From Lachnospiraceae bacterium (lineage in GTDB: Bacteria; Bacillota; Clostridia; Lachnospirales; Lachnospiraceae): a DNA stretch of 37,050 bases. The position numbers and the translations under genes are program-made. Under the pieces are notes generated by a model. It saw only the letters and a list, made by a program, of their open reading frames with translations. It had not been told where the DNA came from and made no database searches. This document shows, in pieces, positions 6,653-14,728 of the stretch. The stretch lies in contig JAQYDI010000054.1 of the NCBI GenBank assembly GCA_028724245.1, positions 1 through 37,050 on the forward strand, read 5' to 3'. The stretch's first letter is position 1. Each line of letters starts with the position of its first letter.

Positions 6653-7648
6653 ATGAAGACATTACAAAAAATCAGTAAATTTTTATCAGACTACACATCT
6701 ATTGTGGTGATTGCTGTAGCGGTCATCACATTTCTGGTTCCGGTTATGATGGCATGGGTCAACCAGCTGCTGTTCATGGATCCGGTGGGCAATAAATTTA
6801 CCAGCCAGTCCATTATTATCGGTGTGATCATGTTCAGTATGGGTCTGACGCTGACGACACAGGATTTTAAGATTCTGGCTCAGAGGCCGCTTGATATCTG
6901 TATCGGTGCTGGTGCGCAGTATCTGATCATGCCTTTTCTGGCATTTGGTATCACCCGTCTGCTTCATCTGCCTGATGCCATTGCACTGGGATTGATTCTG
7001 GTGGGATGCTGCCCCGGTGGTGTCTCTTCCAATATCATGTCCTACCTCTGCGGGGGAGATGTGGCATTTTCCGTTGGGATGACTACAGTATCCACACTGC
7101 TGTCCCCTGTTATGACACCTCTGCTGGTATCTTTTCTTGCCAGCGGTACAAAGATTGCCGTAAAAGGCCTTCCCATGTTTGTTTCCATTATCGAAACGGT
7201 CATTCTTCCCATTGCCATCGGCTTTGTGCTGAATTATTTCTTTGGAAAGAAAAAAGTATTTCAGGAACTGCAGAAAGTAATGCCCGGCATTGCTGTTCTG
7301 GGACTGGCCTGTGTTGTCGGCGGTGTGATTTCATCTCAGGGATCAAAATTCTTTACTTCAGGTGCTGTTATCTTTGCAGCTGTTCTGCTGCACAACAGTC
7401 TTGGTTACCTGCTGGGCTATACTGCAGGGCGGATTACCGGTATGAATACGGCCAAGAAAAGAACGATTTCCATTGAGGTCGGCATGCAGAATGCAGGGCT
7501 GGCTACCAATCTGGCAACTACAACAGCCCAGTTTGCAGCCGCTCCGGAATCAGCAGTCATCTGTGCAGTGTCCTGCGTATGGCATTCCATCTCCGGTACC
7601 CTGCTGGCAGGCTTTTTTGCCGGTCTTGATAAGAAAAAACTGAAATAA
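6653..7648 (+). CDS. BASS-family (bile acid:Na+ symporter superfamily) transporter under T-box control
   Basis: The 331-residue integral membrane protein starts at ATG 6653 behind AAGGAGG; the upstream ATG at 6629 lacks a site. It has about nine to ten hydrophobic segments and the BASS signatures GLTLTTQDF, GCCPGGVSSNIMSYLCGGDVA and a late GMQNAGLA. Despite the family name, bacterial BASS members carry varied organic anions, including pyruvate, ketopantoate and other 2-oxo acids. Its expression is gated by a T-box that appears to sense tRNA-Ile. A role in uptake of isoleucine-related compounds, such as branched-chain 2-oxo acids, is therefore a reasonable inference. It ends 4 bp from the convergent XRE gene, and no terminator was found between them. 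Confidence 0.9.
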   Translation: MKTLQKISKFLSDYTSIVVIAVAVITFLVPVMMAWVNQLLFMDPVGNKFTSQSIIIGVIMFSMGLTLTTQDFKILAQRPLDICIGAGAQYLIMPFLAFGITRLLHLPDAIALGLILVGCCPGGVSSNIMSYLCGGDVAFSVGMTTVSTLLSPVMTPLLVSFLASGTKIAVKGLPMFVSIIETVILPIAIGFVLNYFFGKKKVFQELQKVMPGIAVLGLACVVGGVISSQGSKFFTSGAVIFAAVLLHNSLGYLLGYTAGRITGMNTAKKRTISIEVGMQNAGLATNLATTTAQFAAAPESAVICAVSCVWHSISGTLLAGFFAGLDKKKLK

Positions 7649-7652
7649 TCCG

Positions 7653-7988
7653 TCAGATTGTTTCACTTTCCCATATTTCCAGTGTTTTAATCAGCTTTCT
7701 TTTCTGCTGCGCGCTCAAAAGGGATATTTTTTCCAGAAGTTCATTATCCAGAGCTGTTTTCTCATACTCCGGTTCAATCTGACCAACCAGAGAATCCAGT
7801 GTAATCCCGGATAATCTGGCGTAATAGGTCAGCATACGCAGAGACATGGCTGTACGGTTATTTTCCACATTACTGATGTACCCGGGTGTAACATGCAGCG
7901 CTTTGGCCACCTGATTCTGGGTCAGCCCCATCTGGAGCCGCAGCTCCTTCACGCGGGCCCCCAGCTTTTCATTATCAAACTTATCCAT
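7653..7988 (-). CDS. XRE-family transcriptional regulator
   Basis: A 111-residue protein with an N-terminal Cro/C1-type helix-turn-helix at ~residues 9-65 (VKELRLQMGLTQNQVAKALHV, then YISNVENNR). A helical C-terminal tail of unknown role is rich in Lys and Glu (LLEKISLLSAQQKRKLIKTLE). ATG 7988 is preceded by GGAGGATTTTT on the minus strand. It is convergent with the BASS transporter gene. The target is unknown; an internal promoter of its own gene and the neighbouring region are the usual candidates. No sensor domain is present. Confidence 0.9.
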   Translation of the reverse strand: MDKFDNEKLGARVKELRLQMGLTQNQVAKALHVTPGYISNVENNRTAMSLRMLTYYARLSGITLDSLVGQIEPEYEKTALDNELLEKISLLSAQQKRKLIKTLEIWESETI

Positions 7989-8012
7989 AAAAATCCTCCA
8001 TAAGGGTTTGGG

Positions 8013-8248
8013 GTTACAATTCAGGCTTCGTCCGGAAATACGATGCAGTGAGGCAGAAGGATTGTGATTCCCTGTTCGGAGACGCGCTCTCGCTCAAAAT
8101 CAAACGCAGCGGATGCTAAACTCGCAGACCACCTTCGGCAGCCTGCTCGCTAAGCACCGGCGTTTTCAATGGTCCCCTTAACAGGATACCACAGTTCTTC
8201 TGCCGCCGCAGGTTTTCCTGCTTTCAGGCAGAAGTCCTGAACAGTAAC
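8013..8248. mobile_element. MITE-like intergenic element bounded by the dispersed repeat
   Basis: GTTACAATTCAGGCTTC (8013-8029) faces GAAGTCCTGAACAGTAAC (8231-8248), whose reverse complement is GTTACTGTTCAGGACTTC; the arms match except for two adjacent changes and one extra base. The enclosed ~200 bp is GC-richer than the other intergenic DNA and holds no gene. Its core (about 8085-8165, with GGATGCTAAACTCGC and GCTCGCTAAGCACCGG) resembles, from memory, a non-coding sequence repeated in many Lachnospiraceae genomes. It fills the gap between the XRE gene and the permease gene. Confidence 0.45.
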
Positions 8249-8258
8249 AAAAAATGTT

Positions 8259-9506
8259 TTATTCCCTCCGCAGTGCCTCAATAGGGTTGAGTTTGGAGGC
8301 TTTTATGGCTGGTACCATGCCGAAAATGATACCGATCACCATGGAGAATACGACTGCGATGATGCAGGCCGGTATGCTGATGGCGACTGGTGTCTGCATG
8401 ATTTTTGCCATCATCTGTGCCAGTCCGATGCCGCTGATAACACCGATGAGTCCGCCGAGGCAGGTGAGCACGGCTGCTTCGGTCAGGAACTGCCACAGGA
8501 TGCGGCTGCGTTTTGCGCCGATGGCTTTTTTCAGACCGATCTCACGGGTCCGTTCCGTTACTGATACCATCATGATATTCATAACACCGATGCCGCCTAC
8601 CAGCAGGGAAATTCCGGCGATCCATATGAGCTGGCTGCTGGTGGAACTGGCCAGAGCCTGAAGATCGGTGGCCTGTTTCAGCAGATCATCCGCCTGATAG
8701 GCGTATGTACTGCCGGTGATCTGGGTTTCGGTCAGTTTTTTTGCCGCGGCATCACCGGCAGAGGTCATGTCATCGGTGGAAGCCGCACGAACAGCTGCCC
8801 GCTGAGGTTCATCATAACGGTATACGATAGGCCAGCAGTTGTCCGGAATAAACAGAGAGCCGCCGGAGGTATCTGCATACATCATATAGTCACTGTAACT
8901 GTCAATCTGCAGAGAGACTGTATTTGATTTGGATACGACTCCCACAACTGTAAATGGTTCGCTGTTTATTTCCATGGTCTGTCCGATGGGATTGGCCCCT
9001 TCAAACAGTCGACCGGCGGTCTTTTCGTCAATGATTGCCACTTTATGACAGCCGGTAAAATCCCGTTCCACAAAATTGCGTCCGTAGTTGACCGTATAAC
9101 CATTTACGGAGAAATAATGGGAATCAATGGCGTACAGATTGCCGTTGAATGAAGAATTTTTGTAAAATACACTGTTTACATACTGGCGCTGACGATAAAG
9201 TGATGTCTCTTTCACGCCGCTCAGTTCATCCAGAGCCGCTCTGGTATCTTCATCAATTACGGAAACACCCTCCGGCAGGGAGGAGTATTCCAGATCCACT
9301 TCTCCTCCGTCCTGCGTCAGCTTTACCGTGACCACATTGCTGCCCGCACCGATGAGATTCTCTTTGATCTGTTCGTTCGTTCCTTTAATGGTAGATACAA
9401 TTGTAATAATTGATGCAATACCGATAATAATGCCGAGCATGGTTAAAAATGACCGGAGTTTATGACTCCATATGCCCTGAAAGGACAGCGCAATATTTTC
9501 AAGCAT
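8259..9506 (-). CDS. MacB/FtsX-like ABC transporter permease
   Basis: A membrane subunit of a MacAB-type mechanotransmitting exporter. ATG 9506 follows GAAGGGAG and gives 415 residues; a TTG two codons upstream is less likely. Topology is one N-terminal helix (SFLTMLGIIIGIASIITIV), a large extracytoplasmic MacB-PCD domain (~45-285), then three helices. The FtsX signature ISLLVGGIGVMNIMMVSVTERTREIG joins helix 2 to the cytosolic coupling segment, and the protein ends with the usual MVPAIKASKLNPIEALR. It is the last gene of a four-gene minus-strand operon with the ATPase and two adaptors, starting 14 bp after the second adaptor. The substrate is unknown; peptides or antibiotics are typical for the family. 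Confidence 0.95.
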   Translation of the reverse strand: MLENIALSFQGIWSHKLRSFLTMLGIIIGIASIITIVSTIKGTNEQIKENLIGAGSNVVTVKLTQDGGEVDLEYSSLPEGVSVIDEDTRAALDELSGVKETSLYRQRQYVNSVFYKNSSFNGNLYAIDSHYFSVNGYTVNYGRNFVERDFTGCHKVAIIDEKTAGRLFEGANPIGQTMEINSEPFTVVGVVSKSNTVSLQIDSYSDYMMYADTSGGSLFIPDNCWPIVYRYDEPQRAAVRAASTDDMTSAGDAAAKKLTETQITGSTYAYQADDLLKQATDLQALASSTSSQLIWIAGISLLVGGIGVMNIMMVSVTERTREIGLKKAIGAKRSRILWQFLTEAAVLTCLGGLIGVISGIGLAQMMAKIMQTPVAISIPACIIAVVFSMVIGIIFGMVPAIKASKLNPIEALRRE

Positions 9507-9520
9507 GGACAATCTCCCTT

Positions 9521-11212
9521 CTAATATTCGTATAATTGATCCGGCGTGGCTTCACTGGTCTGCGCGCCGTCGGACACATCTTTTCCATAAGGAAAGGCAA
9601 TGTAGTCCTCAGTTGTCAGACCGTTTAGAACTTCCGTATAGCAGCCGTACAGATCTTTGCCGGTCTGCACCGCCTGCTGTCTGAGCAGTCCGTCTTCTCC
9701 ACGTATGTAAACCCAGCTTTTGCCTTTTTCCGTCCTGATAAATGAATTTTCCAGATAGAAGGAGGAAGTTCCGTCTGTTACGATCTGATTGCTGTACGTA
9801 ATATCCACGGCGTCATTTTCCATCAGATTGGCTGATTCATCTACAAATACCCGGAAAGGATAATAGGATACATTGGTGTTGCCGTCGCTGGAATAGGAGG
9901 AAGCATTTGTGGTGGGATAATCGGAAATTTCCACGATTTCGCCTTCGCAGGATACGCCGGTAGTCCAGGAACTGACCTGTACCATCTGTCCGGTCTGAAC
10001 GGTTCCCAGTTCCATTTCACTCAGGGCACCGTCGATATAGTAACCGCCTCCCGCGGAAATTTCCAGAACCGGTTCGTTGTTTTTAAAAGCTTTGTCAGGA
10101 TCGCGGACCGCTTTTACCGTTCCGTCAATTTCACTGACAACCGTTCCGTCGTTATTTTCCTTTTCCTTCTGTTTCAAATCCAGTTCTGCAATCTTAATGG
10201 ACACTTCCAGATCGCTGATTTCCTGTGCTTTTTCAGATTTCATTTGAGCCAGCTCCGAAGCTGTATAATCGGAACCGGATTCCTGATAGTAAGGCTCCGG
10301 TACAGAATCATACTGCTGAATATGATCCGGCAGATCGGTCTGGAAAAACTGCATCTGAAGACTTCCGGAACTTTTATTCAGATGAACGCCCCAGCTGTCG
10401 GTTACCTTTCCGTTCAGCGCATTGTTTTCGCGGACAATGAAAACAACCCAGGCTTCTTTACCGGAAGAAGAGTTGCTTTCCGGCTTCTCATCGGAAGCAG
10501 CCTGTGATGGAGTTGTCTGTGAAGACTCAGCCGGGGAAGAATCGGCCTGCGCCGGCGTGCTTTCAGCTGCTGATTCCCCGTTTTCAGCCGTCTGGGAAGA
10601 TTCAGCTGGTTTAACACCGGTTGAAGAGGTCCCCCCTCCTTGACTGCCGGAGAGAATCCGGTTCTGCAGGCTTTCGGTCAGGATATCGTCCTCGCTCCAG
10701 AGATAATAGAAGGGGTCATCTTCTGTGCCGGAACCGCCCAGAAGCATGGGTGTTTTCTGCGGTGTATACGTAATATCAGAAGAAGGAGTGATCAGCACAC
10801 TGGAGTGAGGTTTCATTTTTTTATATTTTGCCAGATCATTTTCTGCAGTAGTTTTCTGAAGCTTTAATTTATCCAGTTCGATCCGGGCTTTTTCCAGATC
10901 AATATCGGTAAGCGTTGTGTCATAGGAAAGAAGCTTATCTCCTTTTTTCACGGTCTGGCCTTCTTTTACATGGATTTTCTTCACAGTCTGGGTTTCGGTC
11001 AGAAGGACTTTCTGCATATGATTCATGGTAACCGTGCCGTAGGTCTGGGAACTGCCGGTGTAATCACCGCTGTCTGAAAACGCGGATACAGGATAGACAT
11101 TTACCGGTTTTTTCTGTGCATTGCGGATCAGAATCAGACCGCCCCATACAGCACCGCAGATAATGGCTGTGATCAGGAACAGACAGAGGATACGTTTAAC
11201 TGTTTTATTCAT
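9521..11212 (-). CDS. HlyD/MacA-like adaptor protein with a large hairpin insertion
   Basis: A membrane-anchored adaptor for the ABC exporter. ATG 11212 lies 8 nt after AGGAGG and overlaps the ATPase stop by 8 bp (ATGAATAA), giving 563 residues. One transmembrane helix (~7-30) is followed by a lipoyl half (VKEGQTVKKGDKLLSYDTT), then a hairpin helix. That helix is interrupted by an unusual segment (~125-300): a small region with GTEDDPFYYLW, a Ser/Glu/Ala/Pro-rich linker at ~185-252, and a sheet-like stretch EAWVVFIVRENNALNG. The second hairpin helix, lipoyl half (GTVVSEIDGTVKAV) and beta-barrel follow. Typical MacA proteins are about 370-400 residues, so the insertion roughly accounts for the excess. 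Confidence 0.9.
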   Translation of the reverse strand: MNKTVKRILCLFLITAIICGAVWGGLILIRNAQKKPVNVYPVSAFSDSGDYTGSSQTYGTVTMNHMQKVLLTETQTVKKIHVKEGQTVKKGDKLLSYDTTLTDIDLEKARIELDKLKLQKTTAENDLAKYKKMKPHSSVLITPSSDITYTPQKTPMLLGGSGTEDDPFYYLWSEDDILTESLQNRILSGSQGGGTSSTGVKPAESSQTAENGESAAESTPAQADSSPAESSQTTPSQAASDEKPESNSSSGKEAWVVFIVRENNALNGKVTDSWGVHLNKSSGSLQMQFFQTDLPDHIQQYDSVPEPYYQESGSDYTASELAQMKSEKAQEISDLEVSIKIAELDLKQKEKENNDGTVVSEIDGTVKAVRDPDKAFKNNEPVLEISAGGGYYIDGALSEMELGTVQTGQMVQVSSWTTGVSCEGEIVEISDYPTTNASSYSSDGNTNVSYYPFRVFVDESANLMENDAVDITYSNQIVTDGTSSFYLENSFIRTEKGKSWVYIRGEDGLLRQQAVQTGKDLYGCYTEVLNGLTTEDYIAFPYGKDVSDGAQTSEATPDQLYEY

Positions 11213-11885
11213 CTGATTCACCTCCTGTCAGGACGCCGTCGTGAATGTACATGATGGTCTGTGCATGTTCAGCCACGCTGCGGTCGTGCGTGATCATGAT
11301 GATGGTAGATCCATTGTCGTGAAGCTGCCCAAAAAGTTCCATGATCTGCTGTCCCGATGCGGAATCAAGGGCACCTGTTGGTTCATCGGCCAGCAGAAGG
11401 CGGGGCTGGCCTACGATAGCCCGGGCGATTGCCACACGCTGGCACTGGCCGCCGGAAAGCTGGTCGGGGCGGAAGGTGATTCGGTCTTCCAGCCCAACTG
11501 TTTTCAGAGCTTCCCGGGCGCGTTCCCGGCGTTCTTCTTTTTTGATACCCCGGTACAGCAGAGGCAGTGCCACATTGTCAAGGGCATTCATCCCGGGAAG
11601 CAGATGGAAAGACTGGAAAACAAAACCCAGCTCCCGGTTCCGGATCTCCGCCAGCTGATTATCACTGCATCCGGTTATATCCCTGCCGGCAAGATGGTAG
11701 CTGCCTGAAGTGGGGACATCGAGGCAGCCGATCAGGTTCATCAGAGTTGTTTTCCCTGAACCGGACGGTCCCATGATGGCCAGATAATCATTTTCCATGA
11801 TCTGGAGATCAATATGTTTTAAAATCTGAGCGGTAGATTTGCCCACGGGGTATTCCTTACAGATATCATGCATTTCAAGAATCAT
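11205..11885 (-). CDS. MacB/LolD-type ABC transporter ATP-binding protein
   Basis: A 226-residue cytoplasmic ATPase that powers the permease at 8259-9506. Walker A is GPSGSGKT (39-46), the signature LSGGQ is followed by CQRVAIARA, and Walker B is [12 protein letters not shown]; the switch His lies in MITHD. The start ATG 11885 shares its A with the TGA of the upstream adaptor gene (TGATG), with GGAGG just before; GTG 11888 is an alternative. The tight coupling shows one transcript for all four genes. The LolD/MacB-type D-loop and Q-loop spacing indicate the type VII ABC group rather than an importer. Confidence 0.96.
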   Translation of the reverse strand: MILEMHDICKEYPVGKSTAQILKHIDLQIMENDYLAIMGPSGSGKTTLMNLIGCLDVPTSGSYHLAGRDITGCSDNQLAEIRNRELGFVFQSFHLLPGMNALDNVALPLLYRGIKKEERRERAREALKTVGLEDRITFRPDQLSGGQCQRVAIARAIVGQPRLLLADEPTGALDSASGQQIMELFGQLHDNGSTIIMITHDRSVAEHAQTIMYIHDGVLTGGESDE

Positions 11886-13189
11886 CACATACCTCCTCCG
11901 TTTGAATCGGAAGACCCGTCGCCGACACTGTCTGCAGAACCGGCAGCGCTGTCCGCTGCTTCATTACCGGCAGCGTTATCCATGCTGTCCATATTGCTGT
12001 TCCCTTCTATATTCTCCACAGGCTGTGACCCGTCGCTGAAAGAATTTTCGTCATATGTGACACAGGTCATGCCTTCCTGCAGGCTGTCATCAGGAAATGC
12101 AATATAATCATCGGCGGTCAGGCCGTCTGTTACAGGCCACGTATCCATGTCTGCATTATATTCACCCAGAGTGATGCTGCGTTTTTCCAGAAGATTTTTA
12201 TCATTCTGCGCCCATACCCAGGGAGAACTGTCAGTATCATTGATGTAAACGGAAGGCAGTTCCAGAGCATCGGAGGCCTCATTGTCTTCCTGTCCGTAGT
12301 CAGGCTCGATATATACATGCTGGCCCAGCATCAGATTTTTATCATCTTCCAGTTTAACATAGAACGGGTATCTGCTGGAGGTGGTGGTTGAATCGGCCGC
12401 GCCGCCGTAAATATAATCGCTGCCTCCGGCCTGTTCCGGATTCTCCCAGTCGATGGAAGAAATGGTGCCGTGCCATACGGTATCATCCACCCGTGAACGG
12501 AGAAGAACGGCAGTCCCTTCTGCCAGAGCCTGTGCGTTGGTTTCATTCACATAGCCTTTTACCCGGTAGCTGCCGGTTTCTACGATTGTGATATAAGGGA
12601 GAGGATTTCCGTTGCTGTCGGAAGCGCCCTCTTCATTAATTGTCTGGATCTGACCGTTTACCGGGGATTTGACCGTCAGATTTTTCAGCGTCTTTTTCAG
12701 CTTCTCCACTTCCTTTTCTTTGGTGGAAATATTATAGTCAGCCTCCAGAATGGCGGTCTCCGCCTCCTGAATTTCCAGAGTATAGGAAAGCTTCTGATCC
12801 TGGGAAGCCGAAGCACGTTCTTTTTCCAGCGAAGCCTTCTCCTGTTTCTGCGCCTCCCGTGAGTTTTTCAGCTGATCCAGTTCCAGCTGGGCTTTTTCAA
12901 GATCCAGCTGTGTCTGCTCTTCATCATAAGTAAATAAAACCTGGCCTTTTTTTACTTTGTCTCCGGCCTTTACTTTGACCTCTGAAACAGTCTGTTCCTC
13001 ATTCTTCTTGATACTGGTTTCACTTTTGGGGCTGACAACCCCTGCAAAACGATCAGCAAGCCCGGTAGAACCGATCCCGCAGATCATGGAAATGGACTGA
13101 ACAGAGGCTTCACCCTCTGTTTTCCCGCTGCATCCAAACAGCAGAGAAGCTGACAGCAGCAGGGATAAAAATACAGCACTTTTTTTCAT
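11885..13189 (-). CDS. Lipoprotein HlyD/MacA-like adaptor protein
   Basis: First gene of the export operon. ATG 13189 follows AGGAGAACGTC and yields 434 residues; the frame continues upstream to 13261 without a ribosome site. It begins with a lipoprotein signal: MKKS, a hydrophobic run and lipobox LFGC with lipidated C20. The lipoyl half KVKAGDKVKKGQVLFTYDE, a long coiled coil (~90-170, AQLELDQLKNSREAQKQEK...), the second lipoyl half TVKSPVNGQIQTI and the barrel region follow. The last ~45 residues are a low-complexity Asn/Asp/Ser/Gly tail. It is clearly related to, but different from, the second adaptor in the operon, which has a transmembrane anchor in place of a lipid. Confidence 0.93.
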   Translation of the reverse strand: MKKSAVFLSLLLSASLLFGCSGKTEGEASVQSISMICGIGSTGLADRFAGVVSPKSETSIKKNEEQTVSEVKVKAGDKVKKGQVLFTYDEEQTQLDLEKAQLELDQLKNSREAQKQEKASLEKERASASQDQKLSYTLEIQEAETAILEADYNISTKEKEVEKLKKTLKNLTVKSPVNGQIQTINEEGASDSNGNPLPYITIVETGSYRVKGYVNETNAQALAEGTAVLLRSRVDDTVWHGTISSIDWENPEQAGGSDYIYGGAADSTTTSSRYPFYVKLEDDKNLMLGQHVYIEPDYGQEDNEASDALELPSVYINDTDSSPWVWAQNDKNLLEKRSITLGEYNADMDTWPVTDGLTADDYIAFPDDSLQEGMTCVTYDENSFSDGSQPVENIEGNSNMDSMDNAAGNEAADSAAGSADSVGDGSSDSNGGGM

Positions 13190-13325
13190 GACGTTCTCCT
13201 TATTATAAAATAACGGTTCATATGATAACAGGCAACCATTCAGTGTCGGCCTTGAAAACACCGGCGAAGACAGGTACCTGATTAAAAGTATACAGATAGA
13301 ATTTTAATAAGCTGCTAATAATGAT

Positions 13326-13354
13326 TTAAGGTTTTTTTAAGGGAAGGTTAAAGG
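13326..13354 (-). promoter_or_regulatory. Phased direct repeats upstream of the export operon
   Basis: TTAAGG at 13326, TTAAGG at 13337 and TTAAAGG at 13348 are spaced exactly 11 bp. Direct repeats with one-turn spacing are the usual sites of OmpR/PhoB-family response regulators. On the minus strand they read CCTTAA and lie just upstream of an AT-rich stretch (TATTAAAAT, about 13304-13312) that could be the operon's -10. No regulator of that family is encoded in the window. Confidence 0.45.
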
Positions 13355-13357
13355 TTT

Positions 13358-13423
13358 GTAACTGATCAGACTTCGGCCTGAAGAAGTGAAGGCTGTGGGG
13401 CGGAATGAAGTTCTGAACAGTAC
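13358..13423. repeat. Facing pair of the dispersed repeat
   Basis: GTAACTGATCAGACTTCGGCC (positions 13358-13378; one residue of the core differs from the family) faces GAAGTTCTGAACAGTAC (13407-13423). The left arm is nearly identical to the reverse complement of the copy at 28337-28357. The pair lies between the divergent export operon and the YczE-like gene. Confidence 0.65.
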
Positions 13424-13441
13424 GTGGGAGAGAGAATTTTG

Positions 13442-13471
13442 TTGCAAAATCGGGCGATCATGGGGTAAACT
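13442..13471 (+). promoter_or_regulatory. Candidate promoter of the YczE-like gene
   Basis: TTGCAA (13442-13447), 18-bp spacer, TAAACT (13466-13471), about 53 bp before the start codon. Confidence 0.4.
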
Positions 13472-13524
13472 ATACGGGAAAAATGTTTTGGACAGCTTAT
13501 TATGATACGAAGGAAGGAAATAAT

Positions 13525-14208
13525 ATGTCAAAGAAGGAACTTTTCAAACGGTATGCACTTTTTCTGGTCGGCCTGTTTATCAATTCATTTGGTATTTCTT
13601 TTATTACGAAGGCCGGTCTGGGTACTTCTCCGATTTCCAGTGTGCCGTATACGCTGAGTCTGGCTTTTGGGCCGACTATCGGGGAGTTTACGATTATTGT
13701 CAATCTGCTCCTGATCGTATTTCAGGTGATTCTGCTTGGCAAACAGTTTAAATTGAGAGAACTTCTGCAGATTCCGGTCTCTTTCCTGCTGGGATATTTT
13801 CTGGATATTTCCATGGGGATTCTGGACTGGATGGATCCGCAGAATTATGTGATGCAGGTTCTGTGCCTGTTGATCGGATGCCTGATTCTGGGATTTGGGG
13901 TATATACGGAATTTCTGGCTGATGTGGTGATGCTGCCGGGGGAGGCCTTTGTCAGGGCGATTACACAGCGGTTTCACACCGAAGTGGGAAATACCAAGAT
14001 CGGGGTGGATTCCTCCATGGTCATCTGCGCTGTCCTGATTTCTCTGGCCGCGTTTCACGGACTTCAGGGTGTGCGGGAAGGAACGGTTATTACGGCCATG
14101 CTGATCGGTACGATCGTGCGGTTCTGCATGAAACATCTGGTGTTTCTGCCGAAACTGCTGTTTCCGGAGGCTGTGGGCAGGGATGCGGCCGGGCTGGAAG
14201 CAGAATAG
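13525..14208 (+). CDS. YczE/YyaS/YitT-type integral membrane protein
   Basis: A 227-residue membrane protein starting at ATG 13525 after AAGGAAGGA; the longer frame from 13483 has no site. About five hydrophobic helices are seen. The N-terminal motif RYALFLVGLFINSFGISFITKAGLGTSPISS is the hallmark of the YczE family, and VMLPGEAFVRAI with KIGVDSS follows in the second half. The biochemical role of this family is unsettled; some members have been implicated in transport or in supporting peptide synthesis. It is monocistronic, divergent from the MacAB-like operon across a 335-bp gap, and followed by two terminators. Confidence 0.88.
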   Translation: MSKKELFKRYALFLVGLFINSFGISFITKAGLGTSPISSVPYTLSLAFGPTIGEFTIIVNLLLIVFQVILLGKQFKLRELLQIPVSFLLGYFLDISMGILDWMDPQNYVMQVLCLLIGCLILGFGVYTEFLADVVMLPGEAFVRAITQRFHTEVGNTKIGVDSSMVICAVLISLAAFHGLQGVREGTVITAMLIGTIVRFCMKHLVFLPKLLFPEAVGRDAAGLEAE

Positions 14209-14235
14209 CTGCCGGTGGCGAAAATTTAAGAACAG

Positions 14236-14261
14236 GTAACTGTTCAGAGCCGGGCAGTTAC
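14236..14261. repeat. Dispersed GTAACTGTTCAGAGCCG repeat
   Basis: One copy of the intergenic family. GTAACTG (14236-14242) and CAGTTAC (14255-14261) form a small hairpin. Confidence 0.65.
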
Positions 14262-14274
14262 AGGAAAAGTATGT

Positions 14275-14325
14275 AAACAGGGTTTACCATATGGTCCCAA
14301 GGGATATGGTGAACCCTGTTTTTGG
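14275..14325 (+). terminator. Terminator after the YczE-like gene
   Basis: An 18-bp stem (14275-14292 with 14304-14321; core AAACAGGGTT/GAACCCTGTTT, one G-U pair) with an 11-nt loop is followed by TTT. Confidence 0.75.
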
Positions 14326-14329
14326 TATG

Positions 14330-14357
14330 AGAATCTCGTGGAACGAGATTCTTTTTT
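14330..14357 (+). terminator. Second tandem terminator
   Basis: AGAATCTCG (14330-14338), loop TGGAA, CGAGATTCT (14344-14352), then TTTTT. A compact classical intrinsic terminator only 9 bp after the previous stem. Confidence 0.85.
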
Positions 14358-14425
14358 AAATGGAAAAATGCGTTTATTGATATATAAAAACATATATTAT
14401 TCATAATAAATGTCTTATAGAGGGT

Positions 14426-14620
14426 AACAATCATAAAATACATGTAAAAAAAACTAAAACATATGTAAAATATCAAAAATATTTATAAAAATAACACAAA
14501 TATATGTATTTTGAGAAAATATGAACGAAATACATATATTTAATCGTAAAAACAATCATTTAACAAACGCAAAGAGCATCAATAAAAACAAAATAATCAT
14601 TTAAAGGAACAAATAATCAT
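14426..14620 (+). promoter_or_regulatory. Repeated AAYAATCAT sites upstream of ulaG
   Basis: AAYAATCAT occurs at 14426, 14551, 14592 and 14612, always in the same orientation. Spacings of 20, 41 and 125 bp are close to whole helical turns, and the last two copies sit directly upstream of the -35 box. They are candidates for binding by the DeoR-type regulator encoded in the operon. The rest of 14358-14620 is very AT-rich DNA with no gene. Confidence 0.45.
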
Positions 14621-14629
14621 ATAAATATC

Positions 14630-14658
14630 TTGAAAAGAACATAAAGACATGATAAAAT
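14630..14658 (+). promoter_or_regulatory. Promoter of the ula operon
   Basis: TTGAAA (14630-14635), exact 17-bp spacer, TAAAAT (14653-14658). A start near 14665 leaves a ~65-nt leader before ulaG, whose ATG follows GATGGAGG. Confidence 0.65.
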
Positions 14659-14728
14659 GAGCATACATTTAAAGAAGGTACCTGAACAAAATGAATAAAA
14701 ATGTGAAGAAAACGATGGAGGTTATTGT

